From Vitellaria paradoxa (taxonomy: Eukaryota > Streptophyta > Magnoliopsida > Ericales > Sapotaceae), in NCBI GenBank assembly GCA_019916065.1, contig CM034236.1:28300457-28364456 (forward strand): a DNA stretch of 64,000 bases. The letters run 5' to 3'. Below the pieces are notes generated by a model. That model saw nothing but the letters and a program-made list of their open reading frames with translations, did not search any database and was not told where the DNA came from. Made by a program: the position numbers and the translations under genes. Position 1 is the stretch's first letter; every line of letters begins with the position of its first letter. This document shows, piece after piece, positions 45,981 to 57,049 of this stretch.

Positions 45981-46180
45981 GAAACCATTAAACATGACCT
46001 AACTTACCTAGATTTATCGGAGGACATGCCTCTAAACAGATCAAATTGGCGTCGACAAATCCATATAGCCGACCCCACCTAGTGGGAAAAGGCTTGGTTT
46101 GGTTTGGTTTTGGTTTGGTGGTTTGTTATCATCAAAATCAATTATAAAACTAACTTTATAAACCTTGGACCAACAGGATA

Positions 46181-46619
46181 GACGGTCCATTACTAGATAT
46201 TGTATCTTTCTGGGAGGAAATCTAGTATCCTGGAAAAGTAAAAAGTAAATAGTGGTGGCAAGATCAAGCTCAGAATCAAAATATAGGGGTATGGCACTTA
46301 CGTCTTATGAATTGATTTGCATGTTCATATGTTGGCAGAATTCGAAGTCTCTGGATCACATCTTATGGAAATATTTTGTGATAATCAAGATGCTATCCAT
46401 ATAGCCTCTAGTTTAATGTTTCATGAGCAAACCAAGCATATTGAAGTTGATTCTCACTTTGTCAGAGAAAAGATTCTATAAAATATCATCAAAACTAGTT
46501 ATGTAAAGTCTGAAATCAATTGGTTGACTTATTTATTAAAACTCTAGGGGGAATTAGAGTGAGATATATTTGTAATAAGTTTGAAATATATGATATATAT
46601 GCTCTAGTTTGAAAGGGAG
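46181..46619 (+). pseudogene. Copia F RNase H end and polypurine tract
   Basis: Resumes F after solo LTR H. Words of the RNase H domain are visible in shifting frames: ITRYCIFLGGNLVSW near 46190-46240, CDNQDAIHIASSLMFHEQTKHIEVD near 46380-46450 (read in part), and IYAL at the end. The polypurine tract GAAAGGGAG (46611-46619) precedes the 3' LTR. Confidence 0.75.
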
Positions 46620-46776
46620 TGTTAATGTGTATTCATAGTAGGAAATGTATTTAGAGTTTAGGAAATGTGAATAATCACCTGTGTATCTGAATAGCCACTT
46701 TGTACATGTATAAATATACACACAAATACCTAGTTGGGCGTGTGGTATTGTGTTCAGTAAATCTAAATATTTGACA
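46620..46776 (+). repeat. 3' LTR of copia F
   Basis: 157 bp, TGTTAATGTG to TATTTGACA, followed by target copy TTAAT. Confidence 0.85.
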
Positions 46777-46879
46777 TTAATAATAACCCCTCTTTCAGTA
46801 TACTTTATGTGAGCCATGGCTTTAGACTCTTAACTCTACACTTGACGTTACTATTACTGTCTACTTCTTACCCTTCCAT

Positions 46880-47083
46880 GACACTCGATTACTTCTAACG
46901 AAGATGTAATAACCAATAGTTGAACATCTATTTGATGGTGATCCTTCCTAGTCTACATCTATGTACCCTATAATGAAGTATATCGCTTATCCTAATATAA
47001 CAACCATTTTTTCAAGAGCTCCTTTCAAATAATTCAAAATTCGAACAACTACATACCAATGACTAGTGTAAGGTGATGCAAAA
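46880..47083 (-). pseudogene. Copia RNase H scrap
   Basis: The minus strand shows decayed copia RNase H words (RILNYLKGAL equivalent near 47020-47045). No open frame. It ends where the LTR at 47084 starts. Confidence 0.45.
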
Positions 47084-47253
47084 TGTTAGAGACGTTTAGA
47101 AATATTATGACTATAGAAATAGATTACATTGATTATCTGTTTTCTGTGATAGAATATATGATTCGGAGTGATTAGTGTGGTTGATTCTTTCTTAAGTTGT
47201 AATATTCATGTATATAGTGGTTAAGCCATTCTATTCCATCTTTACTCTTAACA
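47084..47253 (+). repeat. Copia LTR of a further, truncated element
   Basis: 170 bp, TGTTAGAGACG to CTTAACA, followed by a primer site TGGTATCAGAAC (47254-47265). A leader-like stretch with CA/TC-rich words continues to about 47640. No gag or pol follows before the LepA exon, so only the 5' end of this element remains. Confidence 0.7.
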
Positions 47254-47955
47254 TGGTATCAGAACAGAGATCCTAATTCTTTGATTTTTCCTTTGAATTC
47301 TGTGCAACCAAAAGTTCATTGTCATCATTGCCGATGATTCCAGTGGTAGAAGATTCTTGTTGCAAAACATCTCCAGTCATAGAGGACTCTCACCACAAAC
47401 AACTCCAGTCGAAGCTAGATCATCATCGCTTCCTCAGCAACCCTTGTCTATCTTTCGAGCCATTGGTTTCACTTCTTGTCAAACAACAATCTTGTCGAAG
47501 TTCTCAGTCGTTGCAGCGAGTGTATTTGAAGGATTAAAGATCTCTTCAATCGACCGATGAGCATCCATCACTGTCATCTTTGCCTCGTCATTGATTGCAA
47601 CAGTCTTTGTGTCATTGCTGACGGCACCGCATGCGCAGAACATTTGAACGAGTGGGGTCCCCTTTCCATTGTTTGAAAGGAATGCTTTTCTTTTCCTTTT
47701 ATTTTACATTGTCAACGTGTCCCTTTTTGTCCATTCTTCTTTTTGTGATATATTTTCTGAGTGATTTATACAAGCTTTCAAATATACCTGTGAGGTTTAG
47801 TATTCACTGGCTGAATAGGAAAATCCCCTTAAGGCAGCTCTTATCTTTTTTATAGAATCGCTTTAGTTGTAGAAAAAGCGATAATGAATTTGTTATTTCA
47901 GATTGAATTTATATTTTGAATTTAATTCTTAATGAATTCTTGATTGTTCTTGTAG

Positions 47956-47996
47956 GTGGGGACATTTCAAGGAAAAAGAAATTGCTCAAGAAACAG
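47956..47996 (+). CDS. LEPA: LepA/EF4 translation factor, exon (C-terminal domain part 3)
   Basis: A 41-bp microexon after ttcttgtag and before gtgctt. With the single G from 13485 it encodes GGDISRKKKLLKKQ, the hallmark basic motif of the LepA C-terminal domain (GGDxxRKxKLL), which contacts the ribosome. It ends in phase 0 and joins the last exon directly. It is too short for simple gene finders and lies 34.5 kb from its upstream neighbour, so it is easily missed. Confidence 0.9.
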
Positions 47997-49622
47997 GTGC
48001 TTCTTTTTCTCTTTTTCTTTTTACTTTTTTGTTTTCTTTATCATCCTCTAATATAATCTTTTCAGTCCTGCAAAACTATAAATTTTACAATAGTGGAAGG
48101 TTCAGGGAATATACTTGACAATCATATTGATCTGATGTGTTTTGTTCATATGATCTTTACGACTAGTAAAAAAAATTATAAGGTAAAGAAAGCATAAAAT
48201 GAAAAAGAAATGGATCCATCTGCTGCCTATATATGATGGATATGGTGCTTCCAGCATTTGTAGTTGGTCATTGTTCTCTCAAAAGCTAGTATTGTGTCTA
48301 TTATACAATTATGCCTTGTGCTAAGAATGATTAAACTCTAATTATGAAAATTGGAGGTCAAATTTTCATTTATAAGATTATTGCACAAGCAAGCTACACT
48401 ATAGTGAATTGATGAGTTCTGAAGCGACCTGTGATCAAAAGGTTTGTGGTGTGAAGAGGGCATTAAGGTGGACTAAAAGAATTCGAAGAAATGCCTTCAT
48501 TTGTGCCTTAAATGAGAGGTCAATTTAGACACCCCCCCCCCCCACACACACACAAAAAAAAAAAAGATTATTTAAAAAAAGACTATTCATGAAATAGACT
48601 ACTTTAAAGATTTCCAAGAACTTCCTTTTTTTTATGCCTTATATGAGAGGTCAATTTCTTTTTTTTTTTTTTTTCCCCGCCCGGGGGGGGGGGGTTATAT
48701 TAATATTCTTGCAAAGATGAGTCACAATTCCGTACCCCCTCCCCCCACTTTTTTCTCTTCACACTCCCTTTAAACAAGAAAAAATGCAACCATAATTCTT
48801 GCAATCAGTTGTATAAATAGATTGATTTGTGAAATTCTCTAATTATTACATATAAAAACCCTTAGAATCTTCAATTGAAATAATCTCTTTGATGTTATTT
48901 CCCGATACTCTTCAAAATAATATTGTGACAAGGAAATAATATGTCGTTACTTATAAAAAGAAAGACTAAATAATATCTCAATGATATTCCAGAATATTCT
49001 ATAAAATATTATGCTTGATTTCTTGGAGATTTACTTTATCATTGTTTCCATGTATAATTGTCTTACTCAACTATAAGTAGGTCTTGTCTCTATACATTTT
49101 ATATAATCAAGTAACAGGTTTGATTAAATTAAACCCCTAAACTAATTATTTGAAACCTAAACCAGTCAACGTTCGCCACCGAGACTCCATCAATCCTTAG
49201 GCTGGAATAGAGGAATTGTATCATCCATACGAAGTTGGATATAAGTAGAGATTAATGTATGTACACACACGCAGTGATAGATACTAGAAAATATATATTT
49301 ATGTAACATCAGTGATGGAAAATGATAATGCCAGAGCTATTTTTCTTGTAGTCAGTATTCATTGCATTGTCCATTTGCACCGCCATGCGCTTTGATTGTA
49401 TGTTACTCTGGCATTAACTTCTTCCTTCAGTGATACGTGGATGCAGGAAATTTTCAATCACAACCATGATTTGCACCTGAGGTGTTTGATACAATAGATA
49501 TGATCATCGTTGAAGCCTAAAATTACTGAATTTGCAGTTCTGTTTTAATGCAGTGAAAAACTGAAAACCTGCTGTATAACTTTTTTCGTTGTAAATTGAT
49601 GGCTTCTTTTTGGTCCCATCAG
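47997..49622 (+). other. Last LepA intron
   Basis: 1,626 bp, gtgctt to catcag. AT-rich and without coding sequence. It holds homopolymer blocks (C12 then A12 at 48532-48565; T16, C4 and G12 at 48659-48694), around which the word tatgagaggtcaattt or a near copy occurs twice. Confidence 0.8.
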
Positions 49623-49718
49623 GCTGAAGGGAAGAAGAGAATGAAGGCAATAGGCAAAGTCGATGTGCCTCAGGAAGCATTCATGGCTGTTTTAAAACTT
49701 GAGAAGGAGGTGTTATGA
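49623..49718 (+). CDS. LEPA: LepA/EF4 translation factor, last exon and stop
   Basis: 96 bp from after catcag to TGA at 49716-49718. It encodes [18 protein letters not shown] and then [11 protein letters not shown], the LepA C-terminus. With the other three exons this gives 96 continuous residues without a defect. The ending LKLEKEVL fits my memory of plastid LepA better than mitochondrial GUF1; this is inference. No polyadenylation signal could be singled out downstream. Confidence 0.9.
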   Translation, partial: AEGKKRMKAIGKVDVPQEAFMAVLKLEKEVL

Positions 49719-51628
49719 TCATTTTACATGTTATAGATGTAAAGCTAAACATACCATAGGAAAGATGCAAAATGGTGCTCGTTCTGTTTACAACATTGAT
49801 TCAAGAAGACGCTTTTGTCCAGCAATTCAAATTAACACGGGGACAGCAATTCATCACGTTCCATACTCCAGACCTTCGGGCCAATACTGTAGAATAGTCG
49901 ATGTTTACTATTGTTTGATTTGTGGGAAGTTAATCTACTTATCCCATTTGTAGGAAGTTGGTTCTAATGGTGAGCAGGCCACTTGTGAAGATGACAATTA
50001 TCTATTGGTAATTCCTATTAGTTTCTATTGAATGTTTAATTATTATCATACGGCTCTGCTACTCCAACTCGCGAGTCAGGGTTGTCTAGGGCTTGATGAA
50101 TTGATTCAAGCTTTTTTGGTTTTTGGCAAGGGTAATTTGGTAATATAACATCTATATTCAAATCTGCCTCCGCATCAGGAGCTAGCATCCTCCCTCGTAG
50201 GCCGGATTTGTATATGCTTTTCTGTCTAATATGTTATCCCATTTATTAAAAGTCAACAAAAATGTTGTATAAGCAAAGGAGGTCTGGGATGATATATCCC
50301 TTTTTATCCGTTATCCAATGAAACAGACGAGATCAAATGGCTAAAAGATGAGTTTTATGGACTCCACAAGGATAATGGCTAGTCATTTTCCTTTTCCAGT
50401 TAAACTCATTTCAAGTACCCCTAAAAGATTAAAAGATAAGTTTTATGGACCCCATAAGGATAATGGCTAGTCATTATCCTTCTCTAGTTAAACTCATTTC
50501 AAGTACCCCCAATTGCCGTATTTACTGCTGAGTTTTCCTCTAGCATGCAGTTCCACGTGGAATTTCTAAACTATGCTTCATCTGACAAAGAATATATGGT
50601 CGGCTTGGCTTGAGAATTGATCGTGGAGTAGTGTAGTCCCATTGGAGGGGAGCTAATCTCCCCTTATATTATAATCACCATGCAGACATCGGGCCACTCA
50701 ATATTGCAGCTCCACTGGAGATAAAAATGTAACTAATGAAGCTCTGCTTGGTATTGGTAAAATGCTAGAAGCGTGACAAATTATAGCTTTCCACCAGGAA
50801 CTTGCTTGGGGTGGTAACAAGTCGGAAGTGTGACATTCTAGGCAATTGCTCATGGTGGCAAGGTGATGGAGGTGTTGCAGGATGTAGATCTGCTAGGCAT
50901 TGTCGTAGGGATTTTTTTTTTTTTTTTTTGGGGGGGGGGGGGAGTGGGGGTATTAGAAGACCAAATATTTGACCAAAAACTATTCTGGGAAAAATAGTTG
51001 GCAATCTACTGTTAATGCATTTGCATTTTAGTAATGGGATTTTACTTAGTCTAAAATCACATTATGAAAATATGGTTTCGTCACAAAATATTCTGCCTTT
51101 AATTTTTGCATAGTGAAATTTGACATTAGCCTGAGCAGAAACTGCATTTTTATCGTGCGATTTCTTCATGAAGGAATCCACCTAGAAATCGCATTATCAC
51201 CATACGATTTCATACTAAGTGAAATAGCACTATCATAATGTTTATTTGTACATACGTTTTCAAAATACAATTTCAGTTGCCCTGCCTAGTTTCATTTAAA
51301 AAAAAATGAGAAACATACTTGTAAAATCAACATAGCTCACAAAATAGTAACATGGGCTTAAAATCGCAACCACAAGCAAAATATATATTCACACCAAAAA
51401 TTTGCAATTTGCTTAAAGGAAAAAAAAAAAGGAAAAAGTAAATTATAAACATACAAATTTTGGCCAATCAAATATTACCAAGTGTCATATAAAAGCCAAT
51501 TAAATCTTGTCGCATGTCTAGTTGATGATTTCAGTAAAATTATACAAGTGGACAAATCATATGCCGCCATGTGTAAAAATAACGCAGTTTGAAGATGACA
51601 AGACTAAACCAATCAAATGGAGTTACTT
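49719..51628. other. 3' flank of LepA, no gene seen
   Basis: Probably holds the LepA 3' UTR at its start. No supported gene. Contains a two-copy repeat (50341-50509), a T18-G13 run (50912-50942), and a stretch at 51050-51250 where words for aatcgcatta/catacgattt recur. Confidence 0.5.
50341..50509. repeat. Two-copy tandem repeat, about 85-90 bp
   Basis: ctaaaagatgagttttatgg through aagtacccc is followed at once by a second copy with about seven changes (ttttatggaccccataagg, then the same ending). Confidence 0.85.
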
Positions 51629-52103
51629 GTTAGTAGGGTTATTGGTAAAAATTATTAATATTTATCTTCTAGAAATAAATAAATAAGAGATAATTATTTA
51701 AGAAGTATAATGATATCTTAACTCATTGATATTATCTCTTATTCAATAAATAAAATAATGAAATAATTATCTTGGAGAAGTTAAGTTCTACTATGACTTT
51801 CTCCTCCACATTTATAAATAGAAGTTACTACCAAAGAAAAAGGCACATTCTTTTGCATATGAGGAAATTCTATTAGATCAAGCTGTCAAATCCTCAAACT
51901 CTCGAAGCATCAAGAACACCGAAGTGTTAGTTCGAGATCAAGGTTTAAGTTCTCAAATTAACATTTTTAAAAGAATGAGAGGAATAGTTCTTTAATTAGA
52001 AGTTTAGAGATCGTAATCTATTTTTCCAACAATAAATAAAAATTCAATTTGCTTCTGTAATTTTTGGTGCTTATTTTCCAAGCAAGAAATTTTGTATGTA
52101 TAA
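51629..52103 (+). repeat. Putative 5' LTR of element J
   Basis: Non-coding stretch before gag with a clear TATA box (TATAAATA, 51813-51820). The segment ends just before tttttggcaagcccag (52105-52121), where the leader and primer-binding site of such elements usually begin. The start at TGTTAG (51629) is a guess. Confidence 0.45.
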
Positions 52104-52179
52104 ATTTTTGGCAAGCCCAGTAGGACCATTTGTGCCTCTCATCTCCTCTTTTCATCAAATCAAATCAACCAAGCTCTCA

Positions 52180-53830
52180 ATGGCTCCTAAAAACAACTAT
52201 TCAAAGGTTCCAAATCTGAAAGCTAAAGGCTCCAAATTTATCGTTAGCAACACTAACTCGAGGTCTATTGCTCAAAGCACTAGCCCAGTACCATGGAGCA
52301 AAGCAAAAGCCATGGTAGAAGCACTGAAGCAAGCCCCCTATTACTAAATCAACACTTATTTTCAACTCAAATACGTTGAAGACAACATCAACATAAGTCT
52401 TCTAGGGGGCAAAGAAGATCTTGCTATTATAAAACTGAAGGAAAACGTTTCACGTTTCTATAATTTTGGAGAAGGCTCTATCACATCCTATGTCTTAAGG
52501 ATCAAATTCAAGTGTCAAGCTGCCAAAAGGAGATTGATGATTCAAGCAATTCTGAATCCAACTCCCCTCCAAAAAGTCCCAATTCAAAGTTCAAGCCGTA
52601 CGATGATTCCCCCAATTCTCAAAGCTCAACAGTTATGACTGTGATGATGATGAATGCAACGTCATTAAAGGAGCAAGTCAACTCGCTATCAAAGATTGTG
52701 GAGAGTTTGTGTAACGTGGTGCAAGAAAGCAATAACGGATAAGCTGAACAACGCCAGAGAATCAAGCTAAACTCTTGCTCCTCCAAAACCACAAGAAGTG
52801 ATTGAATCATCTAGCAAGCAAAAAGAAACTCCAAAAAGCTTGTCGATCACTGCTGATGGTTTCATCCCTGTTAATCAATTGAAGGAGTTCATTTAGGGCA
52901 CCCCCAAAGACAAGAACGTGGAAACTCCAAAATCTTCTCTCACATGCTCTAAGCCTTACACTTATCGGATTGATCAATTAAAGACGCCTGTTGGTTACCA
53001 ACCCCTAGCATTCTAGCAATTCAACGGTAAAGGAAATCCAAAGCAATATGTTGCTCATTTTATGGAAACCTACGGCAATGCTAGAACTGATGAAGATTTT
53101 TTGGTCAAGTAGTTCATTCAAACTCTTAAGGGTAATGCATTTGACTAGTTTTGAGATCTAAAGACTGGTACCATCGATAGCTGGGATCAGTTAGAATAAG
53201 AATTTCTCAATAGATTCTACAATACCTACCACTATGAGTATGATCGAGCTCACCCACTCTCGCTAGTGGAAAGAAGAACCTATCATCGACTTCAACAACA
53301 AATGGAGAAATCTGAGCCTCAACTACAAGGACAAGCTACCTGAAGTTTTGGGAATCGAAATATGCATTCAGGGCATGCATTCAAGAGTTTTAGAAAAGAG
53401 AAAGTTAGAAAACAGCCACAAATGGGGTAAGACTTTCTCCAAAATAGCTAATAAAAAATCTTTGTATGTTTCCACTGTACCAGTAAAAATTTTTACATCA
53501 ACCAAAACTTTAGCAAAACCTAAAAGGAAATAGACGGAGAAGGTCAAATTCATTCAAGGAAGAAGATGGAAAAGACTTACGCTTAAAGAAATGCAAGTAA
53601 AGAAATATCCATTTCCTAATTCTGAAGTTCCTTGAATGCTCGAGAATTTGCTAAAGTTAAAGCTCATTAAGCTTCTAGATATGAAATGTCCTAAGGAAGC
53701 TAATAAAGTTAATGATCAAAACTATTGAAAGTATCATCGATTAATCAACCCTTCCACCCAACATTGTTTCATCCTTAAAGAAAGGATTATGCAATTGGCA
53801 AGCTAAGGGAAGATCCTTTTAGGGGAAAAG
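52180..53830 (+). pseudogene. Element J gag, broken
   Basis: The start ATG is 52180 (MAPKNNYSKVPNLK). Pieces: a Ser-rich N-terminal part (52180-52742), then a gag core near 52975-53330 (FNGKGNPKQYVAHFMETYGN, then FIQTLKGNAFD, then EFLNRFYNTY) interrupted by TAG codons where Gln or Trp is expected. The C-terminal part is near 53340-53830. Gag builds the particle. Confidence 0.7.
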
Positions 53831-54418
53831 AAGGGGGTAACAGCCACCAACTAAACTACTGCTATGATTGGATTCATTAATCCTATACCTGAAAGTTTGA
53901 TTCCTAACCTATCAGGGTTTGAAGTTCAATTTGTATCATTTGGTCTAATAGAAATATCAATGTATTGTCAATTTGTTTCTACTACAGAACTGTTGATAAA
54001 AAAAAATACGATGTAGATGAAACAATAATTGATTCTGCTAAGGATAGAACATTGTTACTCACAAGAGAGAGAACAAGTCAAATTCATGTCACCCATAAAT
54101 AATATGCTACAAACAAAAGTTCACAAGATCTAACAAAAAAAAAGCAGTGGAAAAAGAAAAAAGCCCAAAAAGTAGTGCCAACTTCACCAGTAGAAGCATT
54201 TGCTCAACCACGACACACTCCCATTACTTTATGGGAACTCCTTCCAAAATGTAGGCAGAATGCTGATCAATTTGGTCTTGAGATTACTGAATTCTATGTT
54301 GTGAATGTAGAAGAACTAATTGAAGAAAGAGTTGAATCGTCTTCAACACCCACGCAAACACTAGAGGAACTTAACTTCAAAACTTGTGGCGATACATCTG
54401 TTGTCGGTATAAAGGAAT

Positions 54419-54790
54419 TTGACTTTTTCAAATGAAGATCTTATACTTGGTTTAACACCACACAATCATCTTCTTTTTATCTCTGGTTATACACGCAAGC
54501 AAAGATTGAATAGAATGCTTGTTAAAGGCGAATCAGTAGTCAACATTCTACCTCTTCACGTGATGAAGGAATTAAACATCGGCATGGATGAATTGTCATG
54601 TAGCCACTTGATGATTCAAGGCTTTAATCAAGGAGGGTAGAGAGCGATTGGAGTAATTCATCTTAACTTGTTCATCGATGACTTGACATCAACTGCATTG
54701 TTCCACGTGATTGATGCCAAAACTTCATACAATATACTATTAGGTTGACCTTGGATCCATGAGATGGTGTAGTTCCTTCTACTCTTTATC
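54419..54790 (+). pseudogene. Element J aspartic protease
   Basis: Reads GYTRKQRLNRMLVKGESVVN, then ILPLHVMKELNIGMDEL and MIQGFNQGG, a stop, then RAIGVIHLNLFI and a SYNILLG stretch near 54725-54745. The pattern is that of a retropepsin. The active-site position, normally DxG(S/A), reads VKGES, so the catalytic Asp is replaced by Lys. Cleaves the polyprotein in intact elements. Confidence 0.7.
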
Positions 54791-55499
54791 AATGCCTCAA
54801 GTATTGTCGTGATAATGAAGTCAGAAAGATTGTGGCTAATGAGAAGTCGGTCAGCAAGACTGAATCACACTTTATTGTTGCTAAGTTCTACTTGGCACAC
54901 ATTTTGGTGGAAGAATTATAGCTAGTTAGTACTTCATCAACATATAAATTGCAACAAGGTGACAATCCTCAAGACAAGAAGAGTGGTAAGATTACTGATC
55001 AAAAGAAGGAAATCAGCAAACCTGTCAAAAGTGGCAATGAGAATTACAACATTAAAGTCTCTAATTATGCTACTCCAGTACTTCGTTATGCACTAAAGGC
55101 TCAAAAAGTTGATGACCAAGTCTTGGGTGGATTAACTCTCCCTATCACCAACATCAATTAAATAAAGGCGACTACGCCAATCTCAGGATTTGTTTGGCCA
55201 ACACAAAGTCCAAAAGTAGAGCATGGTGACCTGCCTTCAGCACGCAGAAATGAGGGTTTTGATCCAAATCCATGCAAACTTCTTACAAATGTTGAATATA
55301 ATCCAAAGAAGTCTTTCACCCTAGGGACGTTACCACCAGAAGCTGATGAACAAGATGTACATAGGTTGAAACTCAATTCAAAAGAAGCTAAGGTAAAAGA
55401 GATATGCTATACAGAATTCTCATTTAGGTCTTGGTTTCACTCCACTTACTCTAGTATGATTATCATAAAAAATCGGCCAACTATATTACTGTTGAGGAA

Positions 55500-55910
55500 A
55501 ATGAATCACCAGTACTAGTCAAGCCTTTGGTCTTTAATCGTTTGGAGGAACTAAATCTGCGGACTTCAGTTTTTGATTGTCTAGAAGAAGCAAATCTACA
55601 AACATCAACTTCTAATTGCTTGGAAGAAACAAATCTAAGAGTATCAGTCTTTAACCGTTTGTCAAAAGACTCAGTCTTTGACCGATTGAGGGTAAGAAAA
55701 TTGGCATCAAATGAAGTCGTCACATCTACAGCACCTCGAAAATCTATCAAAAGTAGGTTAGTGATCGCTAAGAAGACCATTGAGAAGAAAAAAAAGATCA
55801 ATGTCACCTTAGCAAATCCCAAAGTTCTCAGAAGTAAAGTACCATCTCGAATAAAACGTTATACTACTCTAATAGTGACAGCTAAAGAAGAATTAAAGGT
55901 AAAGTGACAA
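55500..55910 (+). pseudogene. Element J linker with short protein repeats
   Basis: The 126-codon frame 55527-55907 begins with four or five imperfect repeats of about 13-15 residues: VFNRLEELNLRT, SVFDCLEEANLQT, STSNCLEETNLRV, SVFNRLSKDSVFDRLRV. A Lys/Arg-rich tail follows. It lies between protease and RT. I recall related S-V-F-(D/N)-R-L repeats from other Tat-group elements. Function unknown. Confidence 0.65.
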
Positions 55911-57000
55911 ATGGTGGTAGTCAGGAAATCCTCTGCTGAGACATCAAATACCATCTCTGAGGGAGAGAACATTAAATACTCATTTTACATCAGTGCAAGT
56001 GATGGAGAAATTCAAGAAGAAGAAGAAGCTAAAGATGCTCCATCAGAAGTTGAAGAAGGTGTTGAGTCCACCGTTGATAACTTAAAAGAAATTAACCTTG
56101 GTACTTCAGAAGACCCTCGACCTATTTACATTAGCGCTCTTCTTAATCCTAAGGAAGAAAAAGCTTATGTTGAGTTTCTTATAGAGTATAAGGATGTCTT
56201 CACCTAGAGTTACAAAGAAATCCCTAGGTTAGACCCTAAAGTTCATTATTTAGCAGTAAAGTGGGGTGTATGACCAATTAAACAAGCTCAGCATCGATTT
56301 CAACCAGAGTTAATTCCAAGGATTGAAACCGAAGTCAATAAACTCATTGAGGCTGTATTTATCTTAGAAGTAAAGTATCTAACTTGGACCTCGAGTATTG
56401 TTCCTGTCAAAAAAAGAATAGACAAATTTGAGTTTGCATTGACTTTCAAGACCTCAACCATGCTTGTCCAAAAGATAACTTTCCACTCCCATTAACAAAA
56501 CTCATGGTGGACACAGCTGCTGGTCATGAAGCCTTATCCTTTATGAATGGCTTGTCTAGCTACAACCAAATTCACATGGCACCGCAAGATGAAGAGTTAA
56601 TAGCTTTTCATACATCCAAAGGCATTTACTGTTACAAAGTAATGCCATTTGGATTAAAGAATGCAGGGGCTACTTGTTAAAGAGCAATGCAAAAGATCTT
56701 TGATGACATGCTTCACAAAAATATTGAATTCTACGTCAATGATCTTGTTGTAAAGTCAAGAAAAAGAGCAGATCATCTTCAAGATCTAAAGAAGATGTTC
56801 GACTGCCTACGTCAATACCAGCTCAAGATGAACCCCTTGAAGTGTGCCTTTGGTGTTACTTCTGGAAAGTTTCTTGGGTTCGTTATATGTCATCGCGGTG
56901 TTAAAATAGACCAAACAAAGATTGATGCTAACTTAAAGGTGCTTGAACCTTGAAATATTCATGAGCTTAAGAGTATATAAAGGCATTTGGTCCACCTCTA
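55911..57000 (+). pseudogene. Element J reverse transcriptase, broken and catalytically altered
   Basis: 55911-56207 leads in (TSEDPRPIYISALLNPKEEK). RT fingers at 56210-56460 (FQPELIPRIETEVNKLIEA, WTSSIVPVKK). The middle, 56500-56680 (GHEALSFMNGLSSYNQ, GIYCYKVMPFGLKNAGATC), has a TAA. 56687-56953: MQKIFDDMLHKNIEFYVNDL, where the catalytic YVDD reads YVND (56733-56744), then MNPLKCAFGVTSGKFLGFV. One active-site Asp is therefore lost. Confidence 0.85.
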
Positions 57001-57049
57001 ATAGTTTATTTCAAATTTAGTTGGTTGTTTCCAACCATTTAGCTGGCTA

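Larger units (their letters stand above)
42606..46120 (+). mobile_element. RTE-type LINE G, near full length
   Basis: 3.5 kb non-LTR retrotransposon flanked by a perfect 12-bp duplication GTTTGTTATCAT (42594-42605 and 46121-46132). Untranslated 5' part to about 42899, then an AP endonuclease, reverse transcriptase and a C-terminal region. The 3' end is a GACCCCACCTAGTGGGA block and a TTGG-type repeat tail instead of poly-A, which fits the plant RTE clade. Broken by a few stops and by a nested L1 fragment. Confidence 0.92.
41059..46175 (+). mobile_element. Solo LTR H, split by LINE G
   Basis: Begins TGTTGTCCC and ends GACCAACA, flanked by a perfect 5-bp duplication GGATA (41054-41058 and 46176-46180). 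F's RNase H frame continues across it. Without the LINE (one TSD copy removed) it is about 1.59 kb of non-coding DNA with no second LTR or primer site, so it reads as a solo LTR left by LTR-LTR recombination. Its strand is uncertain. The conserved block gtggttcggc (41280) is one I recall from plant copia LTRs, but the family is not certain. Confidence 0.8.
37018..46776 (+). mobile_element. Ty1/copia element F, outer layer of nest 2
   Basis: Copia on the + strand with a perfect 5-bp target duplication TTAAT (37013-37017 and 46777-46781). LTRs: 37018-37149 (132 bp, lacking an internal block of about 24 bp) and 46620-46776 (157 bp). Gag, protease, integrase, RT and RNase H follow in order. RNase H is cut at 41058 by solo LTR H and resumes at 46181. 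LTR divergence and broken frames show an old insertion. Confidence 0.9.
13486..47955 (+). other. 34.5-kb LepA intron filled with nested retrotransposons
   Basis: The donor is G|gtatga and the acceptor is ttcttgtag|G. Non-element sequence is limited to 13486-13551, 35244-37017 and parts of 46782-47955. Everything else is two retrotransposon nests (A/B/C/D/E and F/H/G/L1) plus copia remnants. A, B, F and G run with the gene; C, D and E run against it. A T-rich run lies just before in the preceding intron (13182-13208). Confidence 0.85.

Noticed and set aside
49699..49953. 84-codon Cys-containing frame overlapping the LepA stop
   Set aside because: It begins inside the last LepA exon in another frame and continues into the 3' flank; no homology recognised.
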